A DNA stretch of 64,000 nucleotides from positions 2,418,001 through 2,482,000 of the forward strand of contig NC_026659.2 in the NCBI RefSeq assembly GCF_000004075.3, written 5' to 3'. Shown here piece after piece: positions 11,613 through 24,661 of this stretch. The notes below the pieces were generated by a model. The model searched no databases and was not told the origin of the DNA. It saw only the letters and a list, made by a program, of their open reading frames with translations. Position numbers and translations under genes: made by a program. Within the stretch, counting starts at the first letter, position 1; each line of letters opens with the position of its first letter. Origin of the DNA: Cucumis sativus. Taxonomy: Eukaryota > Streptophyta > Magnoliopsida > Cucurbitales > Cucurbitaceae.

Positions 11613-14600
11613 TTCTGAAATCGCCGGTACGAATCTAGTCGTGTGTTTGGATAGGACTTATAATTTAGGGCTTCCTGTTGGGTGTGTAAGTTGGGAGTTG
11701 GGGTTTTGGTTTGTGAGAAACTGAAAATAGTTTTATTCTCTTATTTCTATGTGTTCTTGAAGGTTTGAAGAAGCAGAATTTGGGGTTAGGGTTTTTATTT
11801 GTGTATGCGATTAAATAAAATGAAAAAATAGATATTGTTGACCGTTGACATTGTGCCCACTTTTATCCGACGTGGATAGATTGGATTACCACTCTGCCTT
11901 TTCTTTTCTATTCTTTATTTTCCTCCATTGTCAACTATTTTTCTTTTTCAATTACCACTCTAAATCATTTTATATATATATATATGAATATGTTCACAAT
12001 TTATCAATTTAATTCGATGCTTCATCAACAATCAATTTACCCTTCTACCTAAATTTTATTCCACCTATTAAACTTTGTAATTTTAATTTTTATAAATCAA
12101 TTTCTTTTTAACTTCTTTTGTTTTACAATTACCTAATCTCGACTTTTTTTAATCATCCGTTTCATAAAATAAATAAATTATTAGAGTAAATGTAAAACAA
12201 TAAATCTTACTAATTAAGACTCATTAATGGTTTATTTTAATTGAATTATTAGTTTAGAGTTTGGATTCTCACAACCACTTAAAATTAGGGAAAATGCATT
12301 ACAAAATGCAAAATTATGAATTTTTTGTAGATCTAACAAAATAAAATTTTGAAAATTAGACTCGTAGTAAAAATGGTAAAAAAGGGAAAAACAAGTTCAA
12401 TTCAAGACATGTAAAAAAAAATAAAAAATTGATACATTCCATATACCCACTAATATCTTTATACAAAACTAATATGTTGTTATTGATACGCTAAAAAATA
12501 TCATATTTACAAAATAAAAAAATAAAATAAAACACTCAAGTAAACTTATAAATTTTTATAATTTTACTTGTAATTAGTTTCCATTTCTAACTCTTTTAAA
12601 TATCTTATTTCTAATTTATCAACACCATTCTACATATAAATAAAGGTTTATATTATATTGCCGACTTCAACTTAATATTATATGTGTCATTTAGAATCGA
12701 TGTTATATTATGATCCATTTGTATGTATTTCTATTGCACTTCTCATGTGAGAATTTTATTACTTAAAATCCATAATTTCTTTTATTTATTTATTCAAGTT
12801 TGATGAAATTTATTTATCTTTTCATTATTTGTTCCTAACTTATAGATGATGTGTGCCCTATTATTATTATTTTTAACAGTTAGGTTACCTAATTTTTGTT
12901 ATATAAAAAAGGGTATTTGCAAACGTGTCAAAATACCAAGAATGTATAATCAAAAGTGAAATTGTTTTGATGACTAAACATCAATTAAAGCTTGTGAAAG
13001 GATTCTACTTTTAGAGGATGTGACCCTAAAATATGCTGAGCTTGCACTATAAGGTTATGTCACTTTTTTAGTTGTTAGTTTAGTTTGATAAGGTAGGTTT
13101 AAACAAAATGTGTAGTAAATACATTGAACTGACTTGAGCATTATTGTTAATAACTTTTCATGAAATATATAAGTTGAATTTATTTGCCGACTTAAACAAA
13201 GCACGAATACAATACCTTATTATCTCTTACCAAGTTGAAGATCTGATTTTTTTTTTTTTTTTTTTTAATATTAGTATGACTTTTATGTGTATATAAAAGT
13301 GCAACATTTCTGTGGGAGTTATCATATTTGAAAAAGGTTAGTTTACTTTAACACCCAAATTTGTATTTTTGGATATGTTATTCATGTTCACACAATATTA
13401 AATTGTGAAGGCTTTGTAAAGTCAAAGAATGAGTTGAAATGATATGTAATATTTAAAAAAAAATGGAGAGAAAGAAAAAGACAAAGGGTTTTATTTAAAG
13501 AGAGAAATATAAAGGAAGAATCTAGAGAATTTCCGAAAGAGATTGGTAGAAATATTATTTCAAAGAAGAGGTGTTTCGATTAGGCCGAATCCATCCCTTA
13601 CCTATTGCAAGAAATTGACTTCAATTTCTTTTTCTCTTTTCTTAAAAAAAAAAAAAACATTTTTATCATTTTTTTCTTACTATTAGAATAAAAACATTTA
13701 CCAGATATAACCAAAACTTTATATTCTATGGATAACAATTTGACAATTTTGAGTTTTGATTGTCAGAGATAAAATTGAATAGAATAGATCAAATAGCCTA
13801 CTCATGTCCATATAGGCATTTTTTTTTCATTCAAAATCATTTTTGTCTTTATTTTATTTTCCAAAGAAATGGTCTATGTGAGACTAAGACATTTTCTTTT
13901 TCTATCAAACTATACCAAATGATGTTTCCATTTTATATATTTTATTTATTTTTTCTACCAAACTATACTAATTACTAAACACTGTTTTTTTTGTTCTAAT
14001 ACCAAACTATAATATATGATGATTAAGTTGGATGTGTTTTCAAAACGGTCTAACTATAAAAATAGTTTTTGAATCTTAGGTAGTTGCATTTAAAAATATC
14101 TAAAACAACAATTTGTTGAGTATTTAAGCCAGCATTTTAAGAGAATTTGTTAATTAGTATTTAAGTGACAAAACTAGCACATATCAGAAAATTGTTTCAT
14201 TCTCATCCCTCTATCAAGTGTGATTGTTACGGTGATTCATTGATGAAACATATGTTAAATAAAATAGTCATTTTTGTATTATAATCTACACATTCGTTTT
14301 TTCTTCTAGTCTATTTTTAATAATTTTCTTTTAATAGTTAATACCGTTTGTTTTATGTTATTTTAGCGTTATAAATAATATTTGGAACTATTTTAGACTA
14401 TATGTTTGCTCGTTCAAACGTTGCATAACAATTTCAAGTTATTATGTGATAAACTTATTTTTTTAAAAAAAATAGGTTAACCAAATATTTAAATTTAGAA
14501 ATTTAGAAATTTAGAATTTAATCTCTCATGTATTATTTTGTCAAATACTCATATTTTAAAAAACTTAAACAGATAACCATCAAGTATTTTATATAAGAAA

Positions 14601-17600
14601 TTTTGGCAAGTATAAGTGTTGTTAAGTGTAGGAGTGATTTTGAAAAGGGTTGAATAATTAAGTGGCTTTTTAGGTAGGAATTAAGCACGATTAAGTGCTT
14701 TTTATTAGGTATATGTTTTTAAGGTTATTCTCTTTTTAGTACTTTGACTTTTTAAAAGATAATTTTGATTATATTATCAATTTACACAAACCAAAAAATC
14801 TCAAACTATTCCGGGTATATTCTCTCCATTAATAACAAAATTTTATATTAAAGAATTACTGTAAGTGCAAAAACAGTTAAAAAAAATATTTATAAATATA
14901 ACTAAATTGTAATATTTTTTAAAATATTTTAGTTAATTTTATTATATTTAAAAATATCCCTTTTATATTTCTTTTCTATGTTTTAACCTAATATTATATA
15001 TGTTTGCAATCTCTATCAATCCCTCTTTAAACATCTCATCTTCTCACTTTCATTAAAATTTAACAAAATATATATAGTATATAATCAAACCATCAAATAC
15101 TATAATAGTAAACAAATGCTATATTCACACACACACAAATAAATTCCTATATATCTAATAACACGAACATACATGCAAACAATGACATATAACTACACAT
15201 ATAAATTTCTCAATACAAAAGACATTAATTTTGATCGAGAAAAATGAACATACGGAGAAGTTTCTTGCAAAAAAAAAATGAGAAGGGGTCAAATTTGAGA
15301 TATTACATTACTTGAGAGGAAGATTATGGTATTGAAAAGATTTTTAAAAAGGTTGAATTTTTGGTGAAGACTTTAAAATGATCACGAGATTCAAGTTCGA
15401 TATAGGGTTGGCAAAGGCAAAATCATCCTCAAACTTTGACTATTATTTATATATATTATTGCAGTTGCGCCCATTGTTCCCTTCATTCATACAAAACCAA
15501 AACATATACTGTATCACTAATTTAATGAAATTAAACAATTTGTCACTGTCTTGATGGATCTGTTCCCAACCAAACTTCCCCCCACTTGGCCCTAAATTCA
15601 ACTATCCTATCATCTTATGATATTCCAATTCATATTGTAGTGTATCACCATTTCATTAATTATATAACCCCATCATTATCTATTTGATATATATCTCTCT
15701 ATTTCACATCATTTTCCATATGCTTCTATTATTCATTATTTTTAGTGATCCAAGCTGTGCATAAAGAAAGACAACAAAAATTGTGCTGCATATTACGCGT
15801 TTCCTATTTACACAATGATAACGAATGTGTGGAAAAAATCATTTGAAGCTTCGGTTGGTCTCTACTAAAGATAGTAATTAATATCTAATCTATAAAGCTT
15901 TAAGTTTTTATGGCAACTTGTAGGATTTTGGTTCAATTTGATTAATTCGTAAATGATATTATTGTTTTTAGAATGCCCATGATCTGTGGCTCTTGAATGA
16001 CGTTGGATGATAGATTTAATACAAATACCATTAAATAATTACTTTATGTTTAAACTAGTTCTTACATTAAAAACTATAATACCAACGTGGGTTGAAAATA
16101 CAATTATCTTTAACCTAATGAATTGAAGTTTTCTTGTAAGAGTTGGATAATGAATTGAAATAAAAATGGAATTATTAGTGAGTTTGAAAGTCAGTGTTAG
16201 TATTAACCATTTTGGGAGGGTTCAACCTTGAGATGCTATGACTTTTACTCCAACTGCTTTCTTTCTTCAGTTACTTTCTCTTTATCTCAAATAAAGAAAA
16301 TGATTGTTAGATTTTAGGGTAATGAATGATACTTATCCAAATTATTATTGTTGTTGTTCCACTAACGTAGGTGTCACATTCATTTGTTGGATACATTGGG
16401 ATGATTTAATGTAATTTTACATTAGTGGATTTTGAGTGTTTTCCAAAATTTGGTATAATGCCCACACATTGATCATGTGTATAGATGGGAATATTGGCAT
16501 GGAGGGCCCTTTTTTCTGGCTTTCAATTCAAATTTTAACTTCCATTTTTAAAATCAAATTGATTTTCTCTTGCTTTTTATGTTATCAACCGTTTCTTTTT
16601 CAAGACGCTTGAATGTGGAGTTGAAGAGTAAGGTAGAGCGAAAACTATAAATATACATTTTCACATGTTTTTAGTTAAAATTGAATCGAGAAACAAGAAC
16701 ATGGAGTGGTGACTGAAAGTAGGAAGCGTGGACTGGAAGCGAGAAGCAAAAACTAAAAAGGCCCTTCTTTGAGCAATTTGGTAGGATAAAAATATGGGAA
16801 GCTTCATTTTTCAAGGATCGTCAAAATTTAATCACTCTTTGAACTCAATCTTACCTTTCCAATTAGAAAAACTTCACAAACGAGCATTTCTTTGAAGTAC
16901 ATTAATTGTAGGTTATTTCTATCTAGGAGAATGTGTGTTGAAGAATGATTTATCCATGAAAAATGAAAAACGATCGTACAAAAGGATTAAAGGAGCGAGA
17001 TACTCGTTTCAAGGAATTTATTTTATTTTATTTGATTGTATCCAACAATTTCGTAGTTATCTTCCACTTTTACATTTTTATCACTTATACCTACCAAAGA
17101 CACTTAATTTTGATAAAATCCACACAATCTTTTTCTTAATCATGAAGTACCCTAGGCCTTTGTTGCTTGAGCAATGTCTTCTACTTCATACCTCTTGACT
17201 TGTGCATTTCTTTTGTTGAGTTTATTAATAAGAATGGTTAAGTTGAAGTTACCACCAAACTTAGTAACGTAGTGGAGTCTTAGTAGCAGTAAGAAGTTAG
17301 GATATCAACTTATTTCACAACAGAATATGAGATAATTAAAAACCGAGAAATAAGATTGTCGCCTAGCTTATTTGATTAAGAAATTGTATGAAATTGCTCT
17401 AAGATTTAGCAAAACCATAGAAATGCAGACTTTGAAAAGGAAGGTGGCACAAGAATGGATAGAAGAAGTTTTTTCTATTCATGACCAAGTCACTGTCCAA
17501 GTTTTTTCCATTCCTTTGCTTATTCTTATTGTATTTTTTAAAAATCAACATTCAAGCCTACTCTTTATTTGATTGCATCATCTTAGGAAAAATTAAATTG

Positions 17601-18290
17601 AACTATTCTCATGAGATTTGACACTTGAAATATTCTAAGCTTTATTACTTCTAACATGCATGCTTGCACTTAGACTATTACTCTACACCCCATGTTAGAT
17701 TCCGAGGTTTTACTATTCATAGTTATACAATAAATTAGTTTCTGTATGTATTTTTAGTTTGTGATATTTGTGATCGTCATTCCTTTTCTCACTTTTAACG
17801 TTTCCAACAAAACGTTGCAATTTCTTTCTTATTCTATAAACAAAATCTATTTTTAATTTTTTTTGTTAGTTTTCAAATTTTGGATTCAACTTTAAAAAAT
17901 ACTCTTAGAAATAGTATTTATAAGTTCAAATTTCAACACAATAAAAACAAAAACATAATGTACCTAATTTGCTAATAATTTGGTTTTGGAAAATTAAAGC
18001 CATTAAACACTCATTTTGGCTCCATTTTTATTGTTTTATTATCTTCATTCGTCCAGTATTTTAAAAAATTAAGCCAAGTTTAATTATAGTTTAAGAAATA
18101 TTCATATGATTTAAAGAAACTTCTTGCCCATATAGTTTGTAAGTTGCTTGAAAATCAAATTTATTTATGAATTATAAAAACAAAATTGACACTTTTTTAT
18201 GGACGTGATTATTTACTAAACCTATCATAATTTGAAAAATAGAGTGAATGGCCACAAGTTATCTACCAAAAAAGGAGAAAGGAAAAGCAG
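11613..18290. other. Long gene-poor AT-rich spacer
   Basis: The first 200 bases are the upstream region of the DUF1442 gene on the minus strand and contain TTAGGG-type telo-box-like sequences near 11667 and 11785. The rest is AT-rich with TA repeats (about 11970-11985), poly-T (13248-13267) and many short frames without family resemblance. I see no gene, tRNA or complete mobile element in it. Confidence 0.65.
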
Positions 18291-18293
18291 TGG

Positions 18294-18406
18294 TGGGCTT
18301 AAAGAAGTAAATATGGGCTTCAGGATGAAAGCCCAATACTTGGAAGAGCGGCAAGATACATATTCGGTGTCAGTATAAAATGGATTGCCAAGCCGCGTTA
18401 GGGTTT
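18294..18406 (+). promoter_or_regulatory. S13 promoter: site II elements, TATA box and telo-box
   Basis: Three site II-type motifs are visible: TGGGCT at 18294-18299 and 18314-18319, and the inverse AGCCCA at 18330-18335. A TATAAAA box lies at 18374-18380 and a telo-box on the minus strand (read TTAGGGTTT on plus) at 18398-18406. Site II elements combined with a telo-box are the well-known arrangement of plant ribosomal-protein and other growth genes, where TCP factors bind site II. The spacing to the start codon at 18481 is right for a promoter and short leader. Confidence 0.8.
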
Positions 18407-18480
18407 TGGATAGTCGGCCGTCGCAGTAGAGCAACTCTCGTCCAACACCTGAAGCGGAAGCAGGGCCAAGGAAGACAACC

Positions 18481-20081
18481 ATGGGTCGTATGCACAGTCG
18501 TGGGTTGGTTTCTAATCTCCGATGTCTTTCTGATTTATACCGATCTCCTCTCTTGGTTTCATTTGCTGAAAATTTTGCCAAAATTGACTCCATTTTCTCC
18601 TTTACAGTAAGGGTATTTCCGCCTCTGCATTGCCCTACAAGAGGACGCCGCCAAGTTGGCTAAAGATCTCTTCTACGGATGTAAGTATACTATGGAAAGT
18701 TCTGAGTTTCTAGTTTAACTTCCACAATCTTGTTATTTCTCCTATAAAAGTCATGTTATTTATTTTTTCATACTGTAATATGAACTTAGGTTGAAGATAA
18801 TATCTGCAAGTTTGCGAAGAAGGGCTTAACCCCTTCTCAAATTGGTGTTATTCTTCGTGATTCTCACGGGATTGCTCAGGTCAAAAGTGTTACCGGAAAC
18901 AAAATCTTGCGTATTCTTAAGGCTCATGGTATTATTCTTTTTCCTGACGTCAAGTAGTAAGTTGTTTAGGTGCATTTTTTTACTATAGTTTGGGGTTGCA
19001 CTGTTTAGGACTTGCACCGGAGATTCCAGAGGATCTCTATCACTTAATCAAGAAGGCAGTTTCCATCCGTAAGCATTTGGAGAGGAACAGGAAGGACAAA
19101 GACTCCAAGTTCAGATTGATTCTTGTGGAGAGCAGAATTCACAGGCTTGCTCGTTACTATAAGAAAACCAAGAAGCTTCCACCAGTTTGGAAATAGTAAG
19201 TTTACTTCGTTCTCTGATAACTGAAAATCAGAAGGCATTACTATGATTTGTCTTTGATGCTTTCAAATCATTAATTTAGTTCCATGTTGTAGCGCTTCTT
19301 TTGAAGCTTGTGGTATTAAGCATCGTCCAGTTTGAGTTATTTCTTAAATAATATTACCTTTATTCATGTTTATCAAGAATCATATTGACCTTTGTGTAGA
19401 TAGAGTTTTATGGTATAATATGCTGTGGTGCATAATCATTCCCGAACAAGGAAGCATAGAAGGGAAGCATCGCAGATACGTTTTGTTTGTGATCCAATAG
19501 AAACTGATGTTGAATGGCTTGATAAAAAAAATTGGGGCACGAAAATGTTGACATTTTGTAGGAAGTCATTAAATTGACTGTTAGTTCTGCATATTGGGTT
19601 AGTGAAATATTTTTCTCGGTGGTGTTAACCTTTTGGATTTCGGAGGCTGGTATCCTCCTGTGCATTTGGATGTACTGTGTTTAGTCCGTGGTGCTAATGT
19701 AACAACCTTATTTGTAGGTTTAGTATCCTTTTTCCCTGAATGATTTTGCACGGTCGAACTACTTCTACTATCAAGTTATGATACATTTAAGAATTTTGAT
19801 AGTTTTTATGTTATTATGGTCTGTTAGTTTTTATCTTTTCTTACCAATTTTGGTATTTGTTTGGGCTAAACTTTTGATAGAGATGTCCTCCTTAAGAGTC
19901 TATAATTGGTGCTTCTGTTCGTCCCTCGTGTGAATTGTTGGATATTGGTATTTATAAATGGTTTAGATGTAGGGAACCTCATGATGCTTATCTGTGTGTC
20001 CATGATTGACAAGCAACTGCCTTACGAAGTTTATTTTTTCCTTGCAGCGAGTCAACAACTGCCAGCACCCTGGTTGCTTAA
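18481..20081 (+). CDS. RPS13: 40S ribosomal protein S13 (uS15), 5 exons, 151 aa
   Basis: A component of the small subunit of cytosolic ribosomes. Exons: 18481-18503, 18608-18680, 18790-18928, 19009-19195 and 20048-20081, all GT-AG. They join in frame to 151 residues, the standard length. The protein opens [20 protein letters not shown] and contains the uS15 core with [39 protein letters not shown] and [11 protein letters not shown]. It ends [18 protein letters not shown]. The last intron is 852 bases, much longer than the others; the final exon gives only eleven residues and would be missed without it. Nothing is missing or broken, so this is a functional gene and not a processed copy. Confidence 0.97.
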
Positions 20082-20815
20082 TTTTGATTTTTGTGTGATT
20101 TTGGTGGCTATACGATTCAATCTGTGATCTGCTTCAGTCATAGTGAGGTCAGGTGGATCAGTGAGAGTTGCAACTTGGTTTTCTATTTATGGCATCAGTT
20201 TTGATTTCAGTTTTTATTTAGTATCGGAATCTGTAGACTTATTTGAACAGATTTAAAAGCAAATCAGAAAAGATTGGGTCGCCTTAATGGTTCATGTTTC
20301 CTCTAAATGATAGTAGTACTATACATACACTTGAAGCAAAATTAATTTTATTAAGCTGTACTGAGTGATTAGTTCATGTTGAGGAATTGATAAGCCCGCC
20401 TTCTCTTAACTATCCTTGGCAAAGAAATATTTTGAACCCGTAGTCTTTTGTTGTGTTCGAATTTAAGTTAGTTTTAAGCAGTGTTCTCGGCAAAGCAAAA
20501 TGTTTTACATTGGTACTTACCTTATTATATTCGTAAAATCAAAAGAAAAGTAGAAATGAACACTTTCAATGTTGGACGGGTTTAACATGTTGATGCTGTA
20601 TTGAAAGATCTGTCTGGTCTAATGATTGTAACTTATCCAAAGAACTACAATATTTCAGCCTTTGATAAAATGACAAACTTGGTAATGAAAATTTACACAA
20701 ACAAAGCTCACGAATGTGAAAGAAATGAAAAAGAAAAAATCAAATAAGAATTTGAGGAAACCGTGAAACAAACGAACAGAGGGCCAACATTGCTCAGAAT
20801 GAAACTTGTCTAGTC
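20082..20815. other. Convergent 3' region between S13 and maspardin
   Basis: About 730 bases hold the 3' untranslated regions of S13 (+) and the maspardin gene (-). It is AT-rich without any other coding signal. The two transcripts could overlap at their ends. Confidence 0.6.
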
Positions 20816-23800
20816 CTACCTTTCTGGTATCAATAACAGGTGAGTTGAACCACCAGCATCCATCATGCCTAGCATCAAACTTACACATATCATCTGAACA
20901 TATCGTAGTAATATCTCGTTGATTATCAAGAGTACCTTAGTTTCTCTGTGACTCGATAGAGGTGTCTCGTCACCCAAATAACAAGCTTTAGCATTGTTAA
21001 GTAGCTGATTGTCTAAACTATGAGATTCTGAACTTTCTGGAGCTGGAGATATTTGACTTTCGGATGGTGAATTTTCTGTGTGTTCATTGTCATCCTCATG
21101 TGTGTCATCACCATCTCTTTCATCCTTCTTTTCACTCGGACCACTGTCACTACCTCCTCCTTGTGAAGCAATCTGGACCAAATCTGGACGAGCTTCCACG
21201 CCAACACGTCTCAAGTGCAGCTGCGCAGATAATATAAGATGAGGTAGGGGCAGTTTTGAACGTATAAAAAAATAGTGCAGGGCGTTGTATTCACCTGAAG
21301 ATGCAAGTTAACTTCATCAGGGCGTGAAAGAAATGGGAAATCACCCCCTGTTTTCAAGTATGCTCTTCTGGCTCCAGGATATCTTTCATTCAGTTGATCT
21401 TTGAGTTGCAATGGAACCGCACAATAGTCGTTTGTCTGTGAGGGTTAAGTAACCATGTCATGGGGACAAAAAGGGAGAAAGTGAGGTAATCAAGATATCA
21501 AGTTACATATAGATACTAAAGCAGCAAGTCTTAGGAGCATACATCCATTATGGTAATAGACGAATCTGGAAGAAGAAGAGGCCCAATTGAGGCATCATCA
21601 ACTGTTAGGGTCAGCCTTGATGCCAGATCATCTCTTGAAAGCGTTTCCACCTGAACTGATAATATTATATTCAGGGCTAAAAGAGCACCGCTTTCACATG
21701 TAACATCATCTTTGACTGAGAAAAGGATGAGGCTATTCTCCTAAAGCATGTCATGAAGAGATAAACGTGCATACGATTTCATACAACACATAATGTCTCC
21801 ATAAGAGTCATGCCAAACTCTCTCTAGGAGATTGGGATTCTTTTATTTGAAAGTCTAAAATATACTGCACACTTCAATCAGAATCACAATCACGTTCAGA
21901 AAAACAAGAAAAAGAGAACCATTTAGAAGACTGAACTGAGTCGTAGTTACCTGAGAAACAACGAAGTCTACAGAATCTGCAATGAAAGGTTCATGTGGGC
22001 CATCACGAATTCCTGTTAAGACATACCTTTTCAGCAAAAAAGAGGGTGCCCAACTAACACTGCAGAAAGCAATACCAAAATCCTGCGAGTTAATATTGAA
22101 GGAAAATTTTATACTGAAGAACACAAAAACTTGGATGAGAGAGATCTACGGGGAATATGTACATTAGTATGTTATAGGTACATCAGAAACATGTCATGAC
22201 CGCATTAAAGGTAAGGCTAAAAATTATGCAATGAAACTTGCGCTATGGAGAGAATTTAAAAAAGTTGAGGGAGGTGGAAAGGGCGAAGGAACTAAAAATA
22301 TATTCCAAAGTTGCCACCATTAAATTCATTGTACTAATAAAATACGATACCAATCAGATCAGATATTGCAGCTTGAGAATGAGAAGTGGTCATAGGGAAT
22401 CTCCCTTTTACTAATGCAAACGAGGATTTATGTTCCATAAGGGGAGGTGGTTGGGGTTATTAGGAACTAAGAAGATAGTTGCACTGATTTCCAATTGACT
22501 TCCTCTGGTTGGGGTTGTCCATCTCTTATTCTTCTATTTTATCAATCGAAATAGTCTTCAGTTTCTGATTTTCTTTTTCAAGTCCCCCTGGACAAGATAG
22601 GAACTTCTCCAAAATTGCATTTCTAGTTTTATAGTAGCAGAGATTATGGTAGTAGATGAAGAATAATTGCGGTAATTTACACAATAACAAAAGTTCTTCA
22701 GCTCATAAATTTGTACTCAGCAAGGAATAAAGCAAATAACTAAATTCAGAAAGAAAAGAAATGGCACGAGAAGCATACATTGGGGACCATGGCATTGCTG
22801 CAGAAAAACTTTTAGTCTCAAGATATGAATTAGATAATATCAAAGATTTAACACGTCTTGGCCGATGTTGAGCAAATAGTTGTGCTAGAAATCCCCCAAG
22901 TGAAGTGCCATAAAGATGTATCTGTTGAAAGCACGGCTATTAAACTTTAGAAGTCTTCAGTTTGCCAATCATTTCAAAACCATAAAATCGTGCATATGCT
23001 GCAGTAGTGAATAGTGAACAATGGCCACAAAATTGATTAACACAACCTGAAGAAACCTATCAACCTATCATCATATAAGACATCTACCATCAGTCTTCAC
23101 TCTCCCATCAAATCCAATCTACTAGAAACACAATCAGCTAAGAAAATCACCCTCATGCAATTTTTTTAGAGACTATGAGGATAAGTTAAATCCATTAAAT
23201 TACATTATATACAAATTCCAGTGATACTAATAATTGTAGTTGGTACAACAATTTTTTCTTTCTCATGCGTACGAAGATAACAAGATCAAAATGTACTCAA
23301 TTTCATGGTACCCAGAAATATTTCTGTTCTTCTCATAGGTTTATGGCTATGCATCACCAAAAAACCTAAATAGGGTTGATTTTAGGCAAAATCTTGTTTC
23401 TAGAAGCTTAAATATAATAACCTCAACAAGTGTGCCGGTTCACACAAAATAAAATTTGTGCCATTTCATGCACAAGAGAAAAGAAAAAAAAATGTATCAA
23501 TCACAAGAAAGACAAAGGAAAACAGAAAAAAGATTATGAGATTGACATAAACAAAATACGTACACGATGAACGTCTATGGCATCCAAGAACTTTTCAAAT
23601 GTTTGAATCCACTCTTGATGATTCCATACACGTGGAATGTCTACAGAAATTACCCGGTAACCCTGTGTGAATAAAAATGATGTAATTCTTCAAAATTTCC
23701 CCAAGATAGTTGAATGCACAATTTTAGAAGTAATGGCAAAAACATCTTGGATTTACAAGCAGAAACTAATTTAAAAAACAAAAAGAGTAAAAAAATATAC

Positions 23801-24661
23801 TTGAAATCCAAAAATTCAACAACGGTATAACCTTTGGGTAGCAACAATTCCAAATTCGCATGAAGAATGAACTACTTTCACAAAAAGGTTATCTAGTTAA
23901 AAATTGAGTGATTTGAATAAAGGTATCTCCAGTCACACGCTATAATCTATGCATATTCACACAACAAGAGAAAGCGTTGACCTTGCTCTTTACCTACCTT
24001 GTAAGGAATAGGTGAAGATCGTTCTACAGACGCTATACTTAAAACGCCTACAACATTAAAAACTTACAAAGAAACAGCAAACGTTATGCAAGAGCCTTAT
24101 TCTAATAAAATCTTATCTTTACTCAGCTTTCCTCTATTCATCTCTAAAAGGGAATACTCAACTAGACTATCCCCGCATAAAATAAACACCCTGCAACAGT
24201 CGATGTTCTCCGATCTCAACCGAGACCACAAATCAACATAGAAATCGAGGAGAAAGGAATAATAGTGAAGTAAAGTTCGGAAGTAATCGAAAAACGAAAA
24301 GAAAGTGAAAATATGAAGGTAAGAGTACCTTCATTGAGAGAAACATAATTTGTTTGTAGTAGACATCTGCGGTGCCGGCAATTCCAGGAAGGCAGATAAG
24401 AGGCGGTACAACTTTAGGGCCAAAATCATAGTATCGCCATTGCTTGGTGCCAATCTGGGAGAGTAAAAGATAAGGAAATGAATAAGAAAGAAAAGAAAGG
24501 GGGAGAAAGAAAACCCTAGGAAATGGAAATGGAAATGAAAGGAAAATAAAGAAAGGAATAGAGAGAGAGAGAGAAAAACGTACAGGAATCCGGTGAAGGG
24601 GAACCTGAGACTTGAAGTAGATGAAATCACCGGGCGCCGAGGAGACGCCTTTGATTCCCAT
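20816..24661 (-). CDS. Maspardin (SPG21-like) alpha/beta hydrolase, 8 exons, about 402 aa
   Basis: The plant relative of human maspardin, an alpha/beta-hydrolase-fold protein of endosome/trans-Golgi membranes; its plant role is not known. Exons on minus: 24661-24584, 24454-24329, 23662-23564, 22921-22779, 22059-21951, 21650-21543, 21435-21295 and about 21220-20816. All have GT-AG borders and stay in frame. Residues include SAPGDFIYFKSQVPLHRIP, PLICLPGIAGTADVYYKQI, a nucleophile-elbow YGTSLGGFLAQLF (Ser about 108), RYVLTGIRDGPHEPFIADS and GGDFPFLSRPDEVNLHLQLH. After residue 290 the chain becomes low-complexity and acidic (Asp, Glu, Ser), as in other plant maspardins. The last about 30 residues are read from one uninterrupted frame; a donor-like GTACTC near 20935 would give an intron that is too short, so I kept them, with less certainty. 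Confidence 0.9.

Noticed and set aside
19196-20047. Possible intron-encoded C/D snoRNA in the long last S13 intron
   Set aside because: S13 genes of animals host such RNAs, so I looked, but found no paired C box (RTGATGA) and D box (CTGA) with a terminal stem.
20894-20936. Possible extra intron at the end of the maspardin gene
   Set aside because: The enclosed segment is about 42 bases, below the normal minimum for plant introns.
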